Of a DNA stretch of 64,000 bases, positions 20,159-30,068 are shown one piece after another. Origin of the DNA: Cordylochernes scorpioides (taxonomy: Eukaryota; Arthropoda; Arachnida; Pseudoscorpiones; Chernetidae); assembly GCA_030710605.1 (NCBI GenBank), contig CP092874.1, forward strand, positions 40,434,164-40,498,163, read 5' to 3'. Every line of letters starts with the position of its first letter. Positions within the stretch are counted from its first letter, which is position 1. A model generated the notes under the pieces. That model was not told where the DNA came from. It ran no database searches and saw nothing but the letters and a program-made list of their open reading frames with translations. Made by a program: the position numbers and the translations under genes.

Positions 20159-20744
20159 ATTCATTAAATCATATCATTGCAGTAAGGTCTGTAGAGTTTT
20201 AAAAATAAAAAAGAAACGCATTGCCAGTAAATTTATTTGTGTGAAATTTTAACGATAGAGGGCAATAAAATTTAATTTACAAAGATTATTTATCAAAAGT
20301 AAGATTATCTCAGCATGACACGGCAATTTATTTGAGACAAGAATAATGATACAATTCCAAGGCGAAGATACTATTCCTTTAACTTCCAATTACCGAGGGA
20401 ACCAATTAATATTGATTTTATTCAACTTATCGAGTATTTTTCAACGGACTGGGAAAAAATGCTCACTAGATAAAACGATGATTTTGTAATGTAGAAAATT
20501 AGGAAAGAAAAAATTCAGGATGACACGGCACACAGGGACCGGGAAAAAATGTTCACTTTATCGAGAGATTCAAATTTACGAGTTTCATATTATCAAAATA
20601 TATATATATATTTTTTTATAAGTTTATAGAGAATTGTTTGAACAAATGTTCGTTAGACAAACCTTTACTCGGATAAAACCCGGGCGAAGCCGGGTACATC
20701 CTTTAGTTATTATTAAAATATACAAGTATCAGAGTCATCAATTC

Positions 20745-21433
20745 TGTCATCGTTTGCTTTTGTGAATGGAATGCTTTTACGTAATATACGTAAAATACGT
20801 AACTAATATGACTGAAATTTTAGCAGTATGTATAGTAGAATCTGGAAAAACCTATATTGAATATTTCAGGTCTCTATCCCGAATATTCTTCGAGTAATTT
20901 GCAAATTTGAGTTGCAAATTTGCTCTTTCGCTCGCAAGCAGCGCCTCTAGCGGTGAAGATGGGAGGTAATATCAGCTGACCTAATGTACATGTAAAACAT
21001 GTTTTAACAGGACATAGAAAAAAATATGGAAGAGATATTTGTCGCATTTTAGCCAAGAAAAATTGAAATTGACAGGTTCTGGGCAAAAATAGTTGTTTTT
21101 TTTTTAGTCAGAAAATGATTATGACAATATTGCTGTATCATATTTGAATATCAGATACAAAATTATATCCAGAAAAATCCAAAAAGCAGAGGCCACGGGT
21201 TAAGCCAGTTCATTTTTAGTATGCAGGAACAAAATTCTAACAGAAAAACATTCATTCGAGCAGAAAGCCAGATCATCTCATTATAAAAATATCGCTTCTC
21301 AGACACAAAGTTTAGAGCGGGACGTTTCACAAGAATGACATCCACGGCGCCAATTTATAATTGTAACGAATAGTATTTAAATAAAAGCCTTTAATCGGGT
21401 AAAACCCGGGCGTTGCCCAGGTCATTCGGCTAG
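20745..21433 (+). mobile_element. Helitron family H2 copy
   Basis: 3' end GGGTAAAACCCGGGCG, hairpin, then CTAG at 21430-21433. Internal blocks match 7740-8125 and 14615-15122. The 5' boundary is uncertain; the shared CTGTCATCGTTTGCTTTT leader is at 20747. Confidence 0.65.
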
Positions 21434-21435
21434 TT

Positions 21436-21929
21436 AATTATATAATTCACAAACATGACAATATCTTATTTTAAATTAAATAATGGTTTTCAAAAAATTA
21501 TGTTTCAGAAATAAATTTAAACGCATTTAACAATATTTATATTTATATACGTTTATAAATCTATATATAGGTGGATTGAATGTTTTCTAGAATGGTTTTC
21601 ACAAAAAAATTGTTAGTCAAACCTTTACTCGGGCAAAATCCGGGCGAAGCCGTGTACATTCTCAAATACAGTTAATTACAAATGTTCGTTTGTGGCAAGA
21701 TACTATTCCTTCAACATCAAATTACCGAGTGGACCAATTAATATTGATTTTATTAAACTTATCGAGTATTTTTAAAGAGACCGGGAAAATTTCAAATTAT
21801 CGAGAGTATAGACAAGTGTGGAATTAGTAGGGATTGAATGTTTGCCACGTAGAATCGTTTTAACAAATGTTCGTTAGGCAAACTTTTACTCGGGTAAAAA
21901 CCGGTCGAAGCCGGGAACATATATATATA
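21436..21929 (+). mobile_element. Two Helitron H1-like 3' fragments
   Basis: Each ends with an Arg-rich-looking GC hairpin remnant: TCCGGGCGAAGCCGTGTAC near 21655 and ACCGGTCGAAGCCGGGAAC near 21918. Both lack a clean CTAG. Confidence 0.55.
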
Positions 21930-22054
21930 CACAGTGTGGCAAATATTTTTTAAGAATGGGTTTGTAAAATAAAACAGAAACAAGCTAATTCAATTTCTAC
22001 TATTTTTTTATTCAAAATAATACCCTCCGGATTCAATACATATGTTACAACGTT

Positions 22055-23082
22055 TTAATAAGGAATTAAATGCCTCTTGCAGGCCACTTTGAGGAATCGC
22101 CTCCAAAGTGCTCGTCGCAGCTGTCTGGATGGTCGGGATATCATAAAAAAAAAAACAACCTTTTAACTTCACTTTTATTTTTGAGAATAAATAAAAGTCA
22201 CATGGTGCTAAATCAGGCGATTACGGAGGATGATTCAACACACATACGTTATTTTTGGCCAAAAAGCGACGAACAATGAGTGAGGAGTGACTCGGTGCAT
22301 TATCATGCAGCAAACACCAACTGTCTTCATCGCGATATTCTGGACGTATTCGAAGAATTCTGGCAATCAAATGTTTCAAAACGTTCAAATAATACTCTCC
22401 AGTAATGGTTTGTCCAGCGGGAACAAATTCTTTGTGGATAATACCTCTACTATCGAAAAAGGTAATCAGCATTGTTTTGATTTTTGATGGCACTTTTCGC
22501 GTTTTTTTTTTTTTTTTGGCTTGTGGAGAGTTTTTTGACTTCCATTCGGCACTTTGTCTTTGGGTCATACTGAAAACACCATGTTTCATCACCCGTAACA
22601 ATTGATTTCAGGAAGTTTGAATCATTTTCATAGGCAGAAATTATGTCCCTGCAATGTGGAATTCTCAATGATTTCTGCTCGCCCGTTAAAGTGTGTGGAA
22701 CAAATTTAGCACAGACTTTAGTTTTACCAAAATCTTCATGCAGAATGGTTCGAATCGTTTCTTTGTTGATGTGTAAAACCTCTGCCATCATTCTCAGGGA
22801 TGCACTGCGATTGTTTGCAACAAATTCTCGCACTTTTTTTATACTTTCTGGTGTCTTCGAAGAACTTGGTCGTCCAGTATTCTTATCATCTTCTAGCGTA
22901 TTTCCATCCGAAAAACGTTTATGCCAAATGAAAACATTTGATTTACTCAAACATAACGTACCATAAACTTGCTTCATCAAAACATATGTTTGCGATACAC
23001 TTCTACCAAGTTTTGCATTAAATTTAATGACCGCTCTCTGTTCCATCTCAGAATTCCGACGAACAAAAATTTTACTTTTCAA
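22055..23082 (-). pseudogene. mariner transposase (DD34D type), broken
   Basis: Frame 23082-22450 has the HTH half (KSNVFIWHKRFSDG, GRPSSSKTPE) and TGDETW. A shift in a long A-run near 22505-22520 separates it from the frame ending at 22221, which contains LPAGQT-like VPAGQT and LLHDNAPSHSS (second Asp). A stop replaces the Tyr of the usual PPYSPDL, after which SPDLAPCDF, with the third Asp, is still readable. It is a different subfamily from the 16.5-kb copies. Confidence 0.85.
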
Positions 23083-23143
23083 AAATCGCCTGTATGGTTT
23101 TAAAGAGTTAACAAAAATGTCTGAAACAAAGCCACGCGCTAGA

Positions 23144-24751
23144 GAAAATATCTTTATTTTACGGGGCTGCTAACCAAAATGAATGATTTTTGAGCCCCGA
23201 TGGACGCATAAAGCGGAGTATATACAAAGCATAGTTGGGGGGCCTGGGAATGGGTGGCCAGGGATCATCGCCAGGTGAGGCCAGGAGAGCCAGGATGTAG
23301 AGGAGGACCGGGGGGAGGGGGCAACGGGGAAGAGTTTCTTGAGAATCCGGGCTAATTGGCCTATAAATAAGGTCTTCTAGCCCTACTATGGTTGCAGAAC
23401 GCGAACTGGTGGCAAGGGATCCTAGGATCTGGCAGTGGAGGTGTCATCGCAGGGGGGAGGAAGCTAGAGAGGTCAGGGAAACAGCGCCTTGATGGGTGAG
23501 AAGCCTGGATGGAGGCCAGTTGAGGAGGCAGGAGGTCCTGGGAGCCTAGAACTTGAGGGCTCTAAGCTTCAAGATGGGGCAGCTTGAGGCTCTCGCCTCG
23601 TGCTTGTCTGGGAGGCCCTTGTCACAGCAGTTGGCGCACTTGGAAGTGTGCCAGTCGGCAACTGAGGGGCAGGCACGGCCTTCATGGCCGCCTTCACCGC
23701 AGTGGAAGCACGTGGGAGCTCTGGTGCATTGGGCAGAGTTGTGGCCGAAGCCACAACAGCGGAAGCAGACTCGTGCGCGGATGGACTCCTCGAAGTTGAG
23801 GATCACACCATCCACCACGATCCTTCCACGATTGCCCAGAGCTCTGAAGGTCGTGAGGTCCACCTCTATGAAGGCGGTGCAGGCCCCGTTTCTGGGTGCA
23901 GAACGATGAGCCACGCGCACCACCTTGTCCCCAGGGAGTTGGCTGACAGCAGGGGTTTCCAGCAGCGTCTCTTCAATGGTGGAGTTGGATGTTTCCTCAT
24001 CCACTTTGAAGAGGCAGATGCGAGGCAGGATCACCTTCTGTTGGCGGACCTTCATGCCATCCAGCTTGTTGGCCAGGGAGGTGGTAACAGCTGGGATGGT
24101 ATCGGGGTTGCTGGAGTGGAGGACAAGCTTCCCTTTGGTTCGCAGGGAGGCCCAAACGCCTTGGGGTAGAGTTTGGGCAGCGCGGACAGCTTTAAGCATT
24201 GCTCTTGGGTCAGCCTGTGGGTCATCAGAGATGACCACTGTGTGGGCCGCCGATTTTTCCCCATGGAGGACCACTTGGGCGGCCGCAGGCTTGGGGACGC
24301 GGGAGGGCGCAGGTTTTGCGGGACCATTGAGGTTGGTCCTCTTTGCGGGCGGGTAGGGAGCCTCAGGCTGCTTCCTTTTGGTTGGAGCGGGAGTGGCGGG
24401 CTTGGTGGGGTCAGTCATAGTGCTGGTTTCCTTGCAGGAGGGAGAAGGGCTGGTTTGAGTGCTGTGGCAGGCTGTCTGTGGCTTGATTTCGTCCAGTTCC
24501 TGAAAGGACGCGAGGGTGCCAGAGAGGTTCTCTACCTCGGCAATGAGGGCCTTGATCTGCTCAGACCGTAAGTTGATGAATTCCATTAGGCTTTGGAGCA
24601 GGTAATATCGGGAGGTAGGGTGAGGATTCTGAAATTTCTGCTCGAAGTTCTGCTTCACCTCTTCGTTCTCCATCTCCAGTTGGGCGAGGGTTACGATGAG
24701 CTTCTCGGCATTCTTCTTCTTCTTCCTAGAGGGAGCCATGACTCAACGGGG
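23144..24751 (-). mobile_element. ORF1-only LINE (half-LINE)
   Basis: 1.6 kb flanked by a 14-bp duplication AGCCACGCGCTAGA (23130-23143, 24752-24765). Minus-strand order: 12-bp leader, ORF1, about 400-bp 3' untranslated region ending with AATAAAGATATTTTC. No endonuclease or reverse transcriptase is present. It is GC-rich compared with the surroundings. Confidence 0.8.
23546..24739 (-). CDS. LINE ORF1 protein, intact, three CCHC knuckles
   Basis: 397 codons with no stop. N-terminus MAPSRKKKKNAEKLIV is basic, followed by a probable coiled coil (about 10-85), a Pro/Lys/Ala-rich linker (about 95-165), an RRM-like domain (about 165-320) and CCHC knuckles CFRCCGFGHNSAQC, CFHCGEGGHEGRAC and CANCCDKGLPDKHEARASSC from about 330 onward. 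ORF1 proteins of R1/Jockey/I LINEs bind RNA and may form the retrotransposition particle. Its openness contrasts with the dead mariner around it, which suggests a fairly recent insertion. Confidence 0.8.
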   Translation of the reverse strand: MAPSRKKKKNAEKLIVTLAQLEMENEEVKQNFEQKFQNPHPTSRYYLLQSLMEFINLRSEQIKALIAEVENLSGTLASFQELDEIKPQTACHSTQTSPSPSCKETSTMTDPTKPATPAPTKRKQPEAPYPPAKRTNLNGPAKPAPSRVPKPAAAQVVLHGEKSAAHTVVISDDPQADPRAMLKAVRAAQTLPQGVWASLRTKGKLVLHSSNPDTIPAVTTSLANKLDGMKVRQQKVILPRICLFKVDEETSNSTIEETLLETPAVSQLPGDKVVRVAHRSAPRNGACTAFIEVDLTTFRALGNRGRIVVDGVILNFEESIRARVCFRCCGFGHNSAQCTRAPTCFHCGEGGHEGRACPSVADWHTSKCANCCDKGLPDKHEARASSCPILKLRALKF

Positions 24752-24999
24752 AGCCACGCGCTAGATAAGGCTTCGAATATATATACGCATGCGCAATTTC
24801 ATAACTGGCTCTGCTATTGGCTTTTATCTAGCGTGAGTCTTAAAAATTATTTGCCACACTGTGTATATATATATATATACAGTATATATATTCAAGTGTC
24901 GTTTTACAATCACAGGCCGCAGTGTATTATAATATATATATATGTTGGTCGGCTATGCACGCCCTCAATATATAACTAATCTCGCTGAAATTTGAACAG

Positions 25000-25281
25000 G
25001 ACAGAGAGTTAAATCTGGAACTTTTTTTGTCGCGCTTTAACCAAGAAAAATTATAATTAACCATGTACTGAGAAACAATATTTTTTTAGTCAAAAATAAT
25101 TATGACAATATTGCTGTATCATGCTTGATTTACATAAAAAAATATTTAGGGGTATATTCACTAAAGAAGACCACGGGCGAATCCAGATAATAATTTTTAG
25201 TAGGCAAGAACAAAATTCTACCAGCGAAACATTCACTCGAGCAGAAGACACACGAAGCCAGGTCATCTCTATATATTAAAT
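25000..25281 (+). mobile_element. Helitron H2 internal fragment
   Basis: Matches 21020-21290 (GTCGCGCTTTAACCAAGAAA, GACAATATTGCTGTATCAT, AGAACAAAATTCTA). It ends at the U2-like sequence. Confidence 0.55.
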
Positions 25282-25325
25282 ATCTTTTCTCGGCCTTTTG
25301 GCTAAGATCATGTAGTATATCTCTA
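25282..25325 (+). pseudogene. U2 snRNA 5' fragment
   Basis: ATC-TTTTCTCGGCCTTTTGGC-TAAGATCATGTAGTAT matches the conserved first ~40 nt of U2 snRNA with a C-to-T change and a small deletion after AAGATCA. The branch-point pairing GTAGTA is present, but everything downstream is missing. The join to Helitron H2 falls where H2 copies read ATCGCTTCTC, which is also the U2 start. Confidence 0.8.
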
Positions 25326-25339
25326 GATATTTATATATA

Positions 25340-25644
25340 TGTCATAATATATGCTCTTCCAGGATTAATAAAACAAACCAACAGCCAACGAGAGAGAAAT
25401 GGGCAGCTAAAGCGAGACACTTTAGACAACTAACTTACGACCATTTTTTTGGCCACATTCCTGAGGGGGGCGTCACCACCTGGCGACTTTCCTGGTTAGC
25501 CCCCGGTTGTGTACACAGGGAAAACAGTCGTTCAGCTGATAACGTCTCGCTCGCTCTCTCTCGGCTGGCTGGCTGGATGATTGCTCTAACAACTCGTCGT
25601 GTGATTATTTCTCTCCTCAACACATTTACCACTATATTGCCACA
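25340..25644 (+). repeat. 5' LTR of Gypsy element B
   Basis: 305 bp. The following bases, TTGAAAAGTCGACAGGAT, occupy the primer-binding position. The same AGTCGACAGGAT follows the 5' LTR of the unrelated-looking element at 50040. Confidence 0.85.
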
Positions 25645-25728
25645 TTGAAAAGTCGACAGGATAAGACCTGACCGGGAAACAAATCCCTCATATACCAGAG
25701 TATGAAGAAAACAAGAAGCAATACCACG

Positions 25729-26562
25729 ATGATCGAACAAACCCACAACCAAGTTCCACAAGAACCAACGACCGACTCTACTGTAGCCGCTTCCCTTCGA
25801 ACTCTCACCCTCTGTCTCGACCAACTTTTAAACCGTGAGTCTGAAGAAACAATCACCTACGACGGAGATGAACCTGCCGCACACTTCTTCTCACAACTTG
25901 AGTCTCAGCCGAACTTCCACAACTTAGAGCCAGCACGCCAAGCTCGAAAGGCTCTATCATCACTCAGAGGCGAACCTCGCAAAATTGCACAAGACTTAGC
26001 GCTACTCAATAAGACTTATGAAGAGGTCAAAGAGTCACTCTGCGCCGTCTATCCCCGACGCCCTAGCTTCACCCTTCAAGAGTTCTATGAACTTAAATGC
26101 ACGTCGATGGCCGAGATCGAGACCTACTACAAGAACAAGGTCCAAATAGGATTGGCGATCAACCTCCCTAAGAGTGCCATCGTGCAAGCACTATCCAACG
26201 GTGTGCCACGTAACTATGGCAACCTTTTAAAGATGGCACAACCCTCGGGACCAGAAGAATGGTTGTGCTTAGCCCAACAGCTGACCTACGAAGGGGATAA
26301 CACCAGCACTAAAGCTGCCCAACAACGATCACCGCGCCAGAGCAGAACACCTTCCACCACCGTGGACAAGACCCCACCATATCTTTGCCGTTACTGTGGC
26401 GGACAACACTGGCACGCACAGTGTCAGCAGCGAGGGCCCTACCAGCGGACTTTTCGGACCTTTACACCTGCGGCCCACAGCGTCGAGCAACCCCAAAGAT
26501 CGACTGGGCCTGCAGGTGTCTACGAGACCGCAGCAACGACGAGCTCGGGAGAAACCAAGTAA
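25729..26562 (+). CDS. Gypsy gag
   Basis: About 277 codons from MIEQTHNQVP; in-frame ATG codons at 25702 upstream are also possible. The capsid-like helical part is at about 40-175, with LYNKTYEEVKESLCAVYPRR-like helices. A single zinc knuckle of unusual spacing, CRYCGGQHWHAQC (C-x2-C-x3-H-x4-C), lies near residue 222. The protein would package element RNA. Protease lies in another frame downstream, so ribosomal frameshifting or a mutation separates them. Confidence 0.75.
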   Translation: MIEQTHNQVPQEPTTDSTVAASLRTLTLCLDQLLNRESEETITYDGDEPAAHFFSQLESQPNFHNLEPARQARKALSSLRGEPRKIAQDLALLNKTYEEVKESLCAVYPRRPSFTLQEFYELKCTSMAEIETYYKNKVQIGLAINLPKSAIVQALSNGVPRNYGNLLKMAQPSGPEEWLCLAQQLTYEGDNTSTKAAQQRSPRQSRTPSTTVDKTPPYLCRYCGGQHWHAQCQQRGPYQRTFRTFTPAAHSVEQPQRSTGPAGVYETAATTSSGETK

Positions 26563-26599
26563 TGCCAGCTTCGGCAGCAGAACTCCTCCGAAGCTCAAT

Positions 26600-27355
26600 G
26601 AACCTACCTGCACCCTAAACCAGCATACACCTGTAAGTGCAATTATTTTAACCCCTATCATTCATTCTTTGAAGATGCCATTCCTAATTGACTCTGGAGC
26701 CAATGTTTCCATTATTAGTTTAAACCAATTTGAATATATTAAAAATGTTAATAGTTTCATTTGTTCCACCCCTATTAACAATGATGTTATTATCCGTACT
26801 ATATCTAGTCATGCCAAACCAATCGGATTAGTTACCTTACCAATACAATTTAATAATTTTAATTTTAATGAAACATTTTATATTTTAAATTCACCCCTTG
26901 AACATGGTATCCTATCTATTCATGTTATACAATTCTTAAGATTAACAATAGATTTTCATAATCAATTGATACTTCAAAATAGTGTTCCAGTACCTAAACA
27001 TTTGTACCATTTTGTATGTGACCTTCCCACTTGTAAGCACGGCTCGCGAATAATAACTACTAACCCTAAACGACCCATAATTCACTCGGTTAACTTAGGC
27101 GTTTACGATTTTCAACCTCCACGTGAGCCTTACTTACAAACAACCCTTAGTAATATTTATCAACCTTCCCCTGAATGCCCCTCTCACCCTTACAACCTTA
27201 ATAGACTTCCTACCAGCCCATGCGCCTCTAGAGAATTAATGATTAAAGAATTTATCGAACAACGCCCAGAACTGACTATCCCTTATCAGCAATTATTGTA
27301 TTCTTTTAAAGATATTTCCCTATCAATAAATTCAATGTATTACCACTCAACATAA
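26600..27355 (+). pseudogene. Gypsy aspartic protease region
   Basis: Contains MPFLIDSGANVSIISL (catalytic DSG near 26690) and a downstream hydrophobic LEHGILSIHVIQFLRL segment at the place of the second conserved protease motif. The frame ends at 27355, before RT, by a frameshift. The upstream open part of this frame overlaps gag and is unlikely to be coding. Confidence 0.75.
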
Positions 27356-29559
27356 CCCCTGTAAAACTCAAAATTATTTCCGATAAGGTTATTTCCCTCC
27401 GACCATACCGAACTCCCTATGCCTACCAGAAGGAAATTCAGGACCAGATATCTCAACTTCTAAAACATGACATAATCACCCCCTCCTCTAGCCCATATTC
27501 CTCTCCTGTGACACTCGTTCGCAAACGCGATAACACCATGCGTCTCTGCATTGACTTCCGTCGCGTGAACGAACTAGTACCCTCGGATTTGCACCCTTTG
27601 CCATTGATAGAAACGGTACTGGATAACCTGTCGAAAGCCAGAGTATTTAGCACCGTTGACATAAGCAATGCATACTATCAAATCCCCATCGCGGAAGGAG
27701 TCAACCACTACTCTCTTTCGTGACTCAACAAGGGCAATATAATTTCAAACGCTTACCCTTTGGGTTCAAATCAGCACCCCAAATTTTCGAACGTGTGATT
27801 ACCCAGTTGATCCACAAACACCACCTCTCTTTCATAGCCCATTATTATGACGACTTCGTTATTTTTTCTGACTCCTCAGAACAAAACCTTACGCACCTTC
27901 GACTTTTCTTTAAATTCTGTTTAGAGGAAAATCTCCAACTTAACCTTAAAAAATGTAATTTTTATCAAAATGAAATAGATTTTCTCGGCTACCACATCAC
28001 CGCAGGGACTTACACACCTAATATTAAAAATACCGAAATCATCAACGCTATTAGAACTCCTATCAACGTTAAAACCCTACAATCATTTTTAGGAGCCGTC
28101 AACGTATATCATAAATTCATCCCAGAATATGCTAGACTTCGCCACCCCTTAAATCAATTACTAAAAAAGAACGCCAAATGGCTTTGGAGCCCGAATTGTC
28201 AACAAGCCTTTGATAAATTGAAGCAACACCTCGCAACACAACCTGTGTTACATCTATTTCAAGAAGGGCTCCCATGCCAGGTCTATTGCGACGCTTCCAC
28301 GCAGGGCATCGCAGGTGTACTCAAACAAGTACATCCTGACGGTAACATCTACCCTGTACAATATTACAGTCGCGCGTTGCGTTCCTATGAGCGTAATTAC
28401 ACTATATCTGAACTGGAGTGCTTAGCCATTGTAGAGTGCGTTGACAAATTCCGAGTGTACCTCCTAGATACAAGGTTTGTCATCTACTCGGATCATCACG
28501 CCTTACAATGGCTAAAGACCATAAAAGACCCCACCGGACGCCTCTTTCGTTGGAGCCTTCGACTCTCAGCTTACGACTATGAGGTCAAATACCTCAAGGG
28601 CTCGCGTCAGTACGAGGCGGACCTACTCTCCCGTAACCCTTTCTGCGGATTCCTATCCACAGGTCAAATAAAAGATCATCAGGGCGAATTACGGAGGGAC
28701 ACAAGGTATATCCTCAATGACAAGGACCTAATGACCATCACACGACGGGGTGTCACTAAAATAATTGTTCCACCATCACTCCGTGGCACCCTACTACAAC
28801 GAGCCCATCGCGATTTCAATCACCCCGGCATTTCGCAGATGACCAGACTGATCGCAGCCCAATACTATTGGGACGGCATGACAAATGACATCAGGACACA
28901 TGTAAGAACCTGTTCAGTATGCCAATTGGTCAAACCACCAAAAGGACCTATCTACGGAGAATTGGGACAACTCCCCCCAGCGGTCCTGCCGTACGAACTA
29001 GTGTTACTAGATACTATTTCTGGATTCGCGAAATATGGGAATTCTCAGACCTTCTTACATGTCGTAGTGGACCATGCCACACGGTACGCGTGGGCATTTC
29101 CATCGCGGTCCACCAGCATTCTCACCTATACCCAAGTGATTAAAAAGGTGATGCAGTTTGTGTGGTTCTCCTAAACGACTTTTGACGGATAGAGCTCCTG
29201 CCTTCACCTCTCCGAAATTTCGTAGATTTTTGATTAGACATAACATTGGCCAACTTCTCACGGCAAGCAACAACCCTCAGGCCAACGGATTAAGTGAACG
29301 ACTAAACGCCACGATTACTGGCAAACTTAAACTGTTGCGCCTCCAACAACCTAAGACGGCCTGGACCAAACTACTACCTCAGGTCCTTCAGGCTTATAAC
29401 CATACCCCACATTCTGTGACCGGGTTTCCACCGTCATACCTTTTGTTAGGTAGTTTCCCGCTACAACTATCCGAGCATGTACAAAACTACCCAAAAATCG
29501 ACGACGCCAGAGAATTGGCCTATCAAAGGAAAACGAACAATTTATTTCACCGCCCGTAA
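27356..29559 (+). pseudogene. Gypsy RT, RNase H and integrase, frameshifted
   Basis: RT begins in the frame ending 27723 (MRLCIDFRRVNELV, VFSTVDISNAYYQIP), then a one-base loss near 27718 moves to the frame 27720-29174: RLPFGFKSAPQIFE, HYYDDFVIF (catalytic YYDD), RNase H (VYCDASTQGIAGVL, TISELECLAI, YSDHHAL), and integrase zinc finger (HRDFNHPG ... CSVCQLVK). A further shift near 29160 puts the rest of the integrase (LLTDRAPAF, ANGLSERLNATI) in 29158-29559. Typical Ty3/Gypsy order. Confidence 0.9.
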
Positions 29560-30068
29560 ATGATCGAGACCAACCCAAAAATACCTTCAATTTCCCATAT
29601 AAACACTTCAATCACACTCTAATCCATACTAAGACGGCTATTAACTCACTAAAGCAACATGACTACACTTACAATCAAGATGATCAAAGATATTTGAACC
29701 ACTTATCCCCTGAAATCTTTACCAATTACTAACCTGACAACAAGACTTTACGAACCCAGTAGTATCTAAATAATTAAGGTAGAGTGGCCCAAAGCAAGTT
29801 TCCCCTCGCTCTGTCCGCCTATATTCTACCTTTGCATCTAGAACTATTTTATCTTCGAAAATTAAATATAAGTCCATTCGACTTCCTCACCTACACACGG
29901 GACTTTTCCCCTCGGACTCGCTACACAAGTAACTACATAGATAAGTTAGATTGGCCCAGGGCAAGTCTCCCCTCGCTCTGTTCGCCGAGGTTCTAACATT
30001 GTATGTAGTTTTATATTTACCTCAGTCCTGAGCTCACACAATTGTCAACCTCAATCTCATTTCTAGTA
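29560..30068 (+). other. 3' untranslated region of Gypsy element B
   Basis: No ORF. From about 29855 it is nearly identical to 6626-6838 in element A. Two related GCCCAnnGCAAGTnTCCCCTC stretches near 29790 and 29953 form an internal repeat. Confidence 0.6.

Larger units (their letters stand above)
16233..20280. repeat. Multimeric insertion of repeat X
   Basis: Bounded by a 13-bp duplication AAAGATTATTTAT (16220-16232, 20281-20293). Units are about 368 bp without inserts. Unit 1 starts 16233, unit 2 17909 and a partial unit 3 19585, all in one direction. From about 19862 the sequence runs as tandem X in the opposite direction. Units 1 and 2 each carry a mariner at the same site, giving a 1,676-bp period with only a few flank differences. 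Confidence 0.85.
15965..20706 (+). mobile_element. Helitron H1, interrupted by repeat X array
   Basis: The 5' part is at 15965-16232 and the 3' part at 20281-20706, ending CGGGCGAAGCCGGG then TTAG. The two parts join cleanly at the 13-bp AAAGATTATTTAT present on each side of the insertion. It lies directly against the preceding Helitron. Confidence 0.8.
21930..24863 (-). mobile_element. mariner with nested LINE
   Basis: Inverted termini CACAGTGTGGCAAATA, TA on each side (21928-21929, 24864-24865). Transposase runs on the minus strand. The 2.9-kb length is explained by a 1.6-kb LINE insertion at 23144-24751. Confidence 0.85.

Noticed and set aside
23553..24571. Plus-strand frames of 100-160 codons
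   Set aside because: They are antisense shadows of the GC-rich LINE ORF1 on the minus strand.
29560..30060. env gene of Gypsy element B
   Set aside because: No ORF with a signal peptide, membrane segment or fusion motif between integrase and the 3' LTR; nothing env-like in any Gypsy here.
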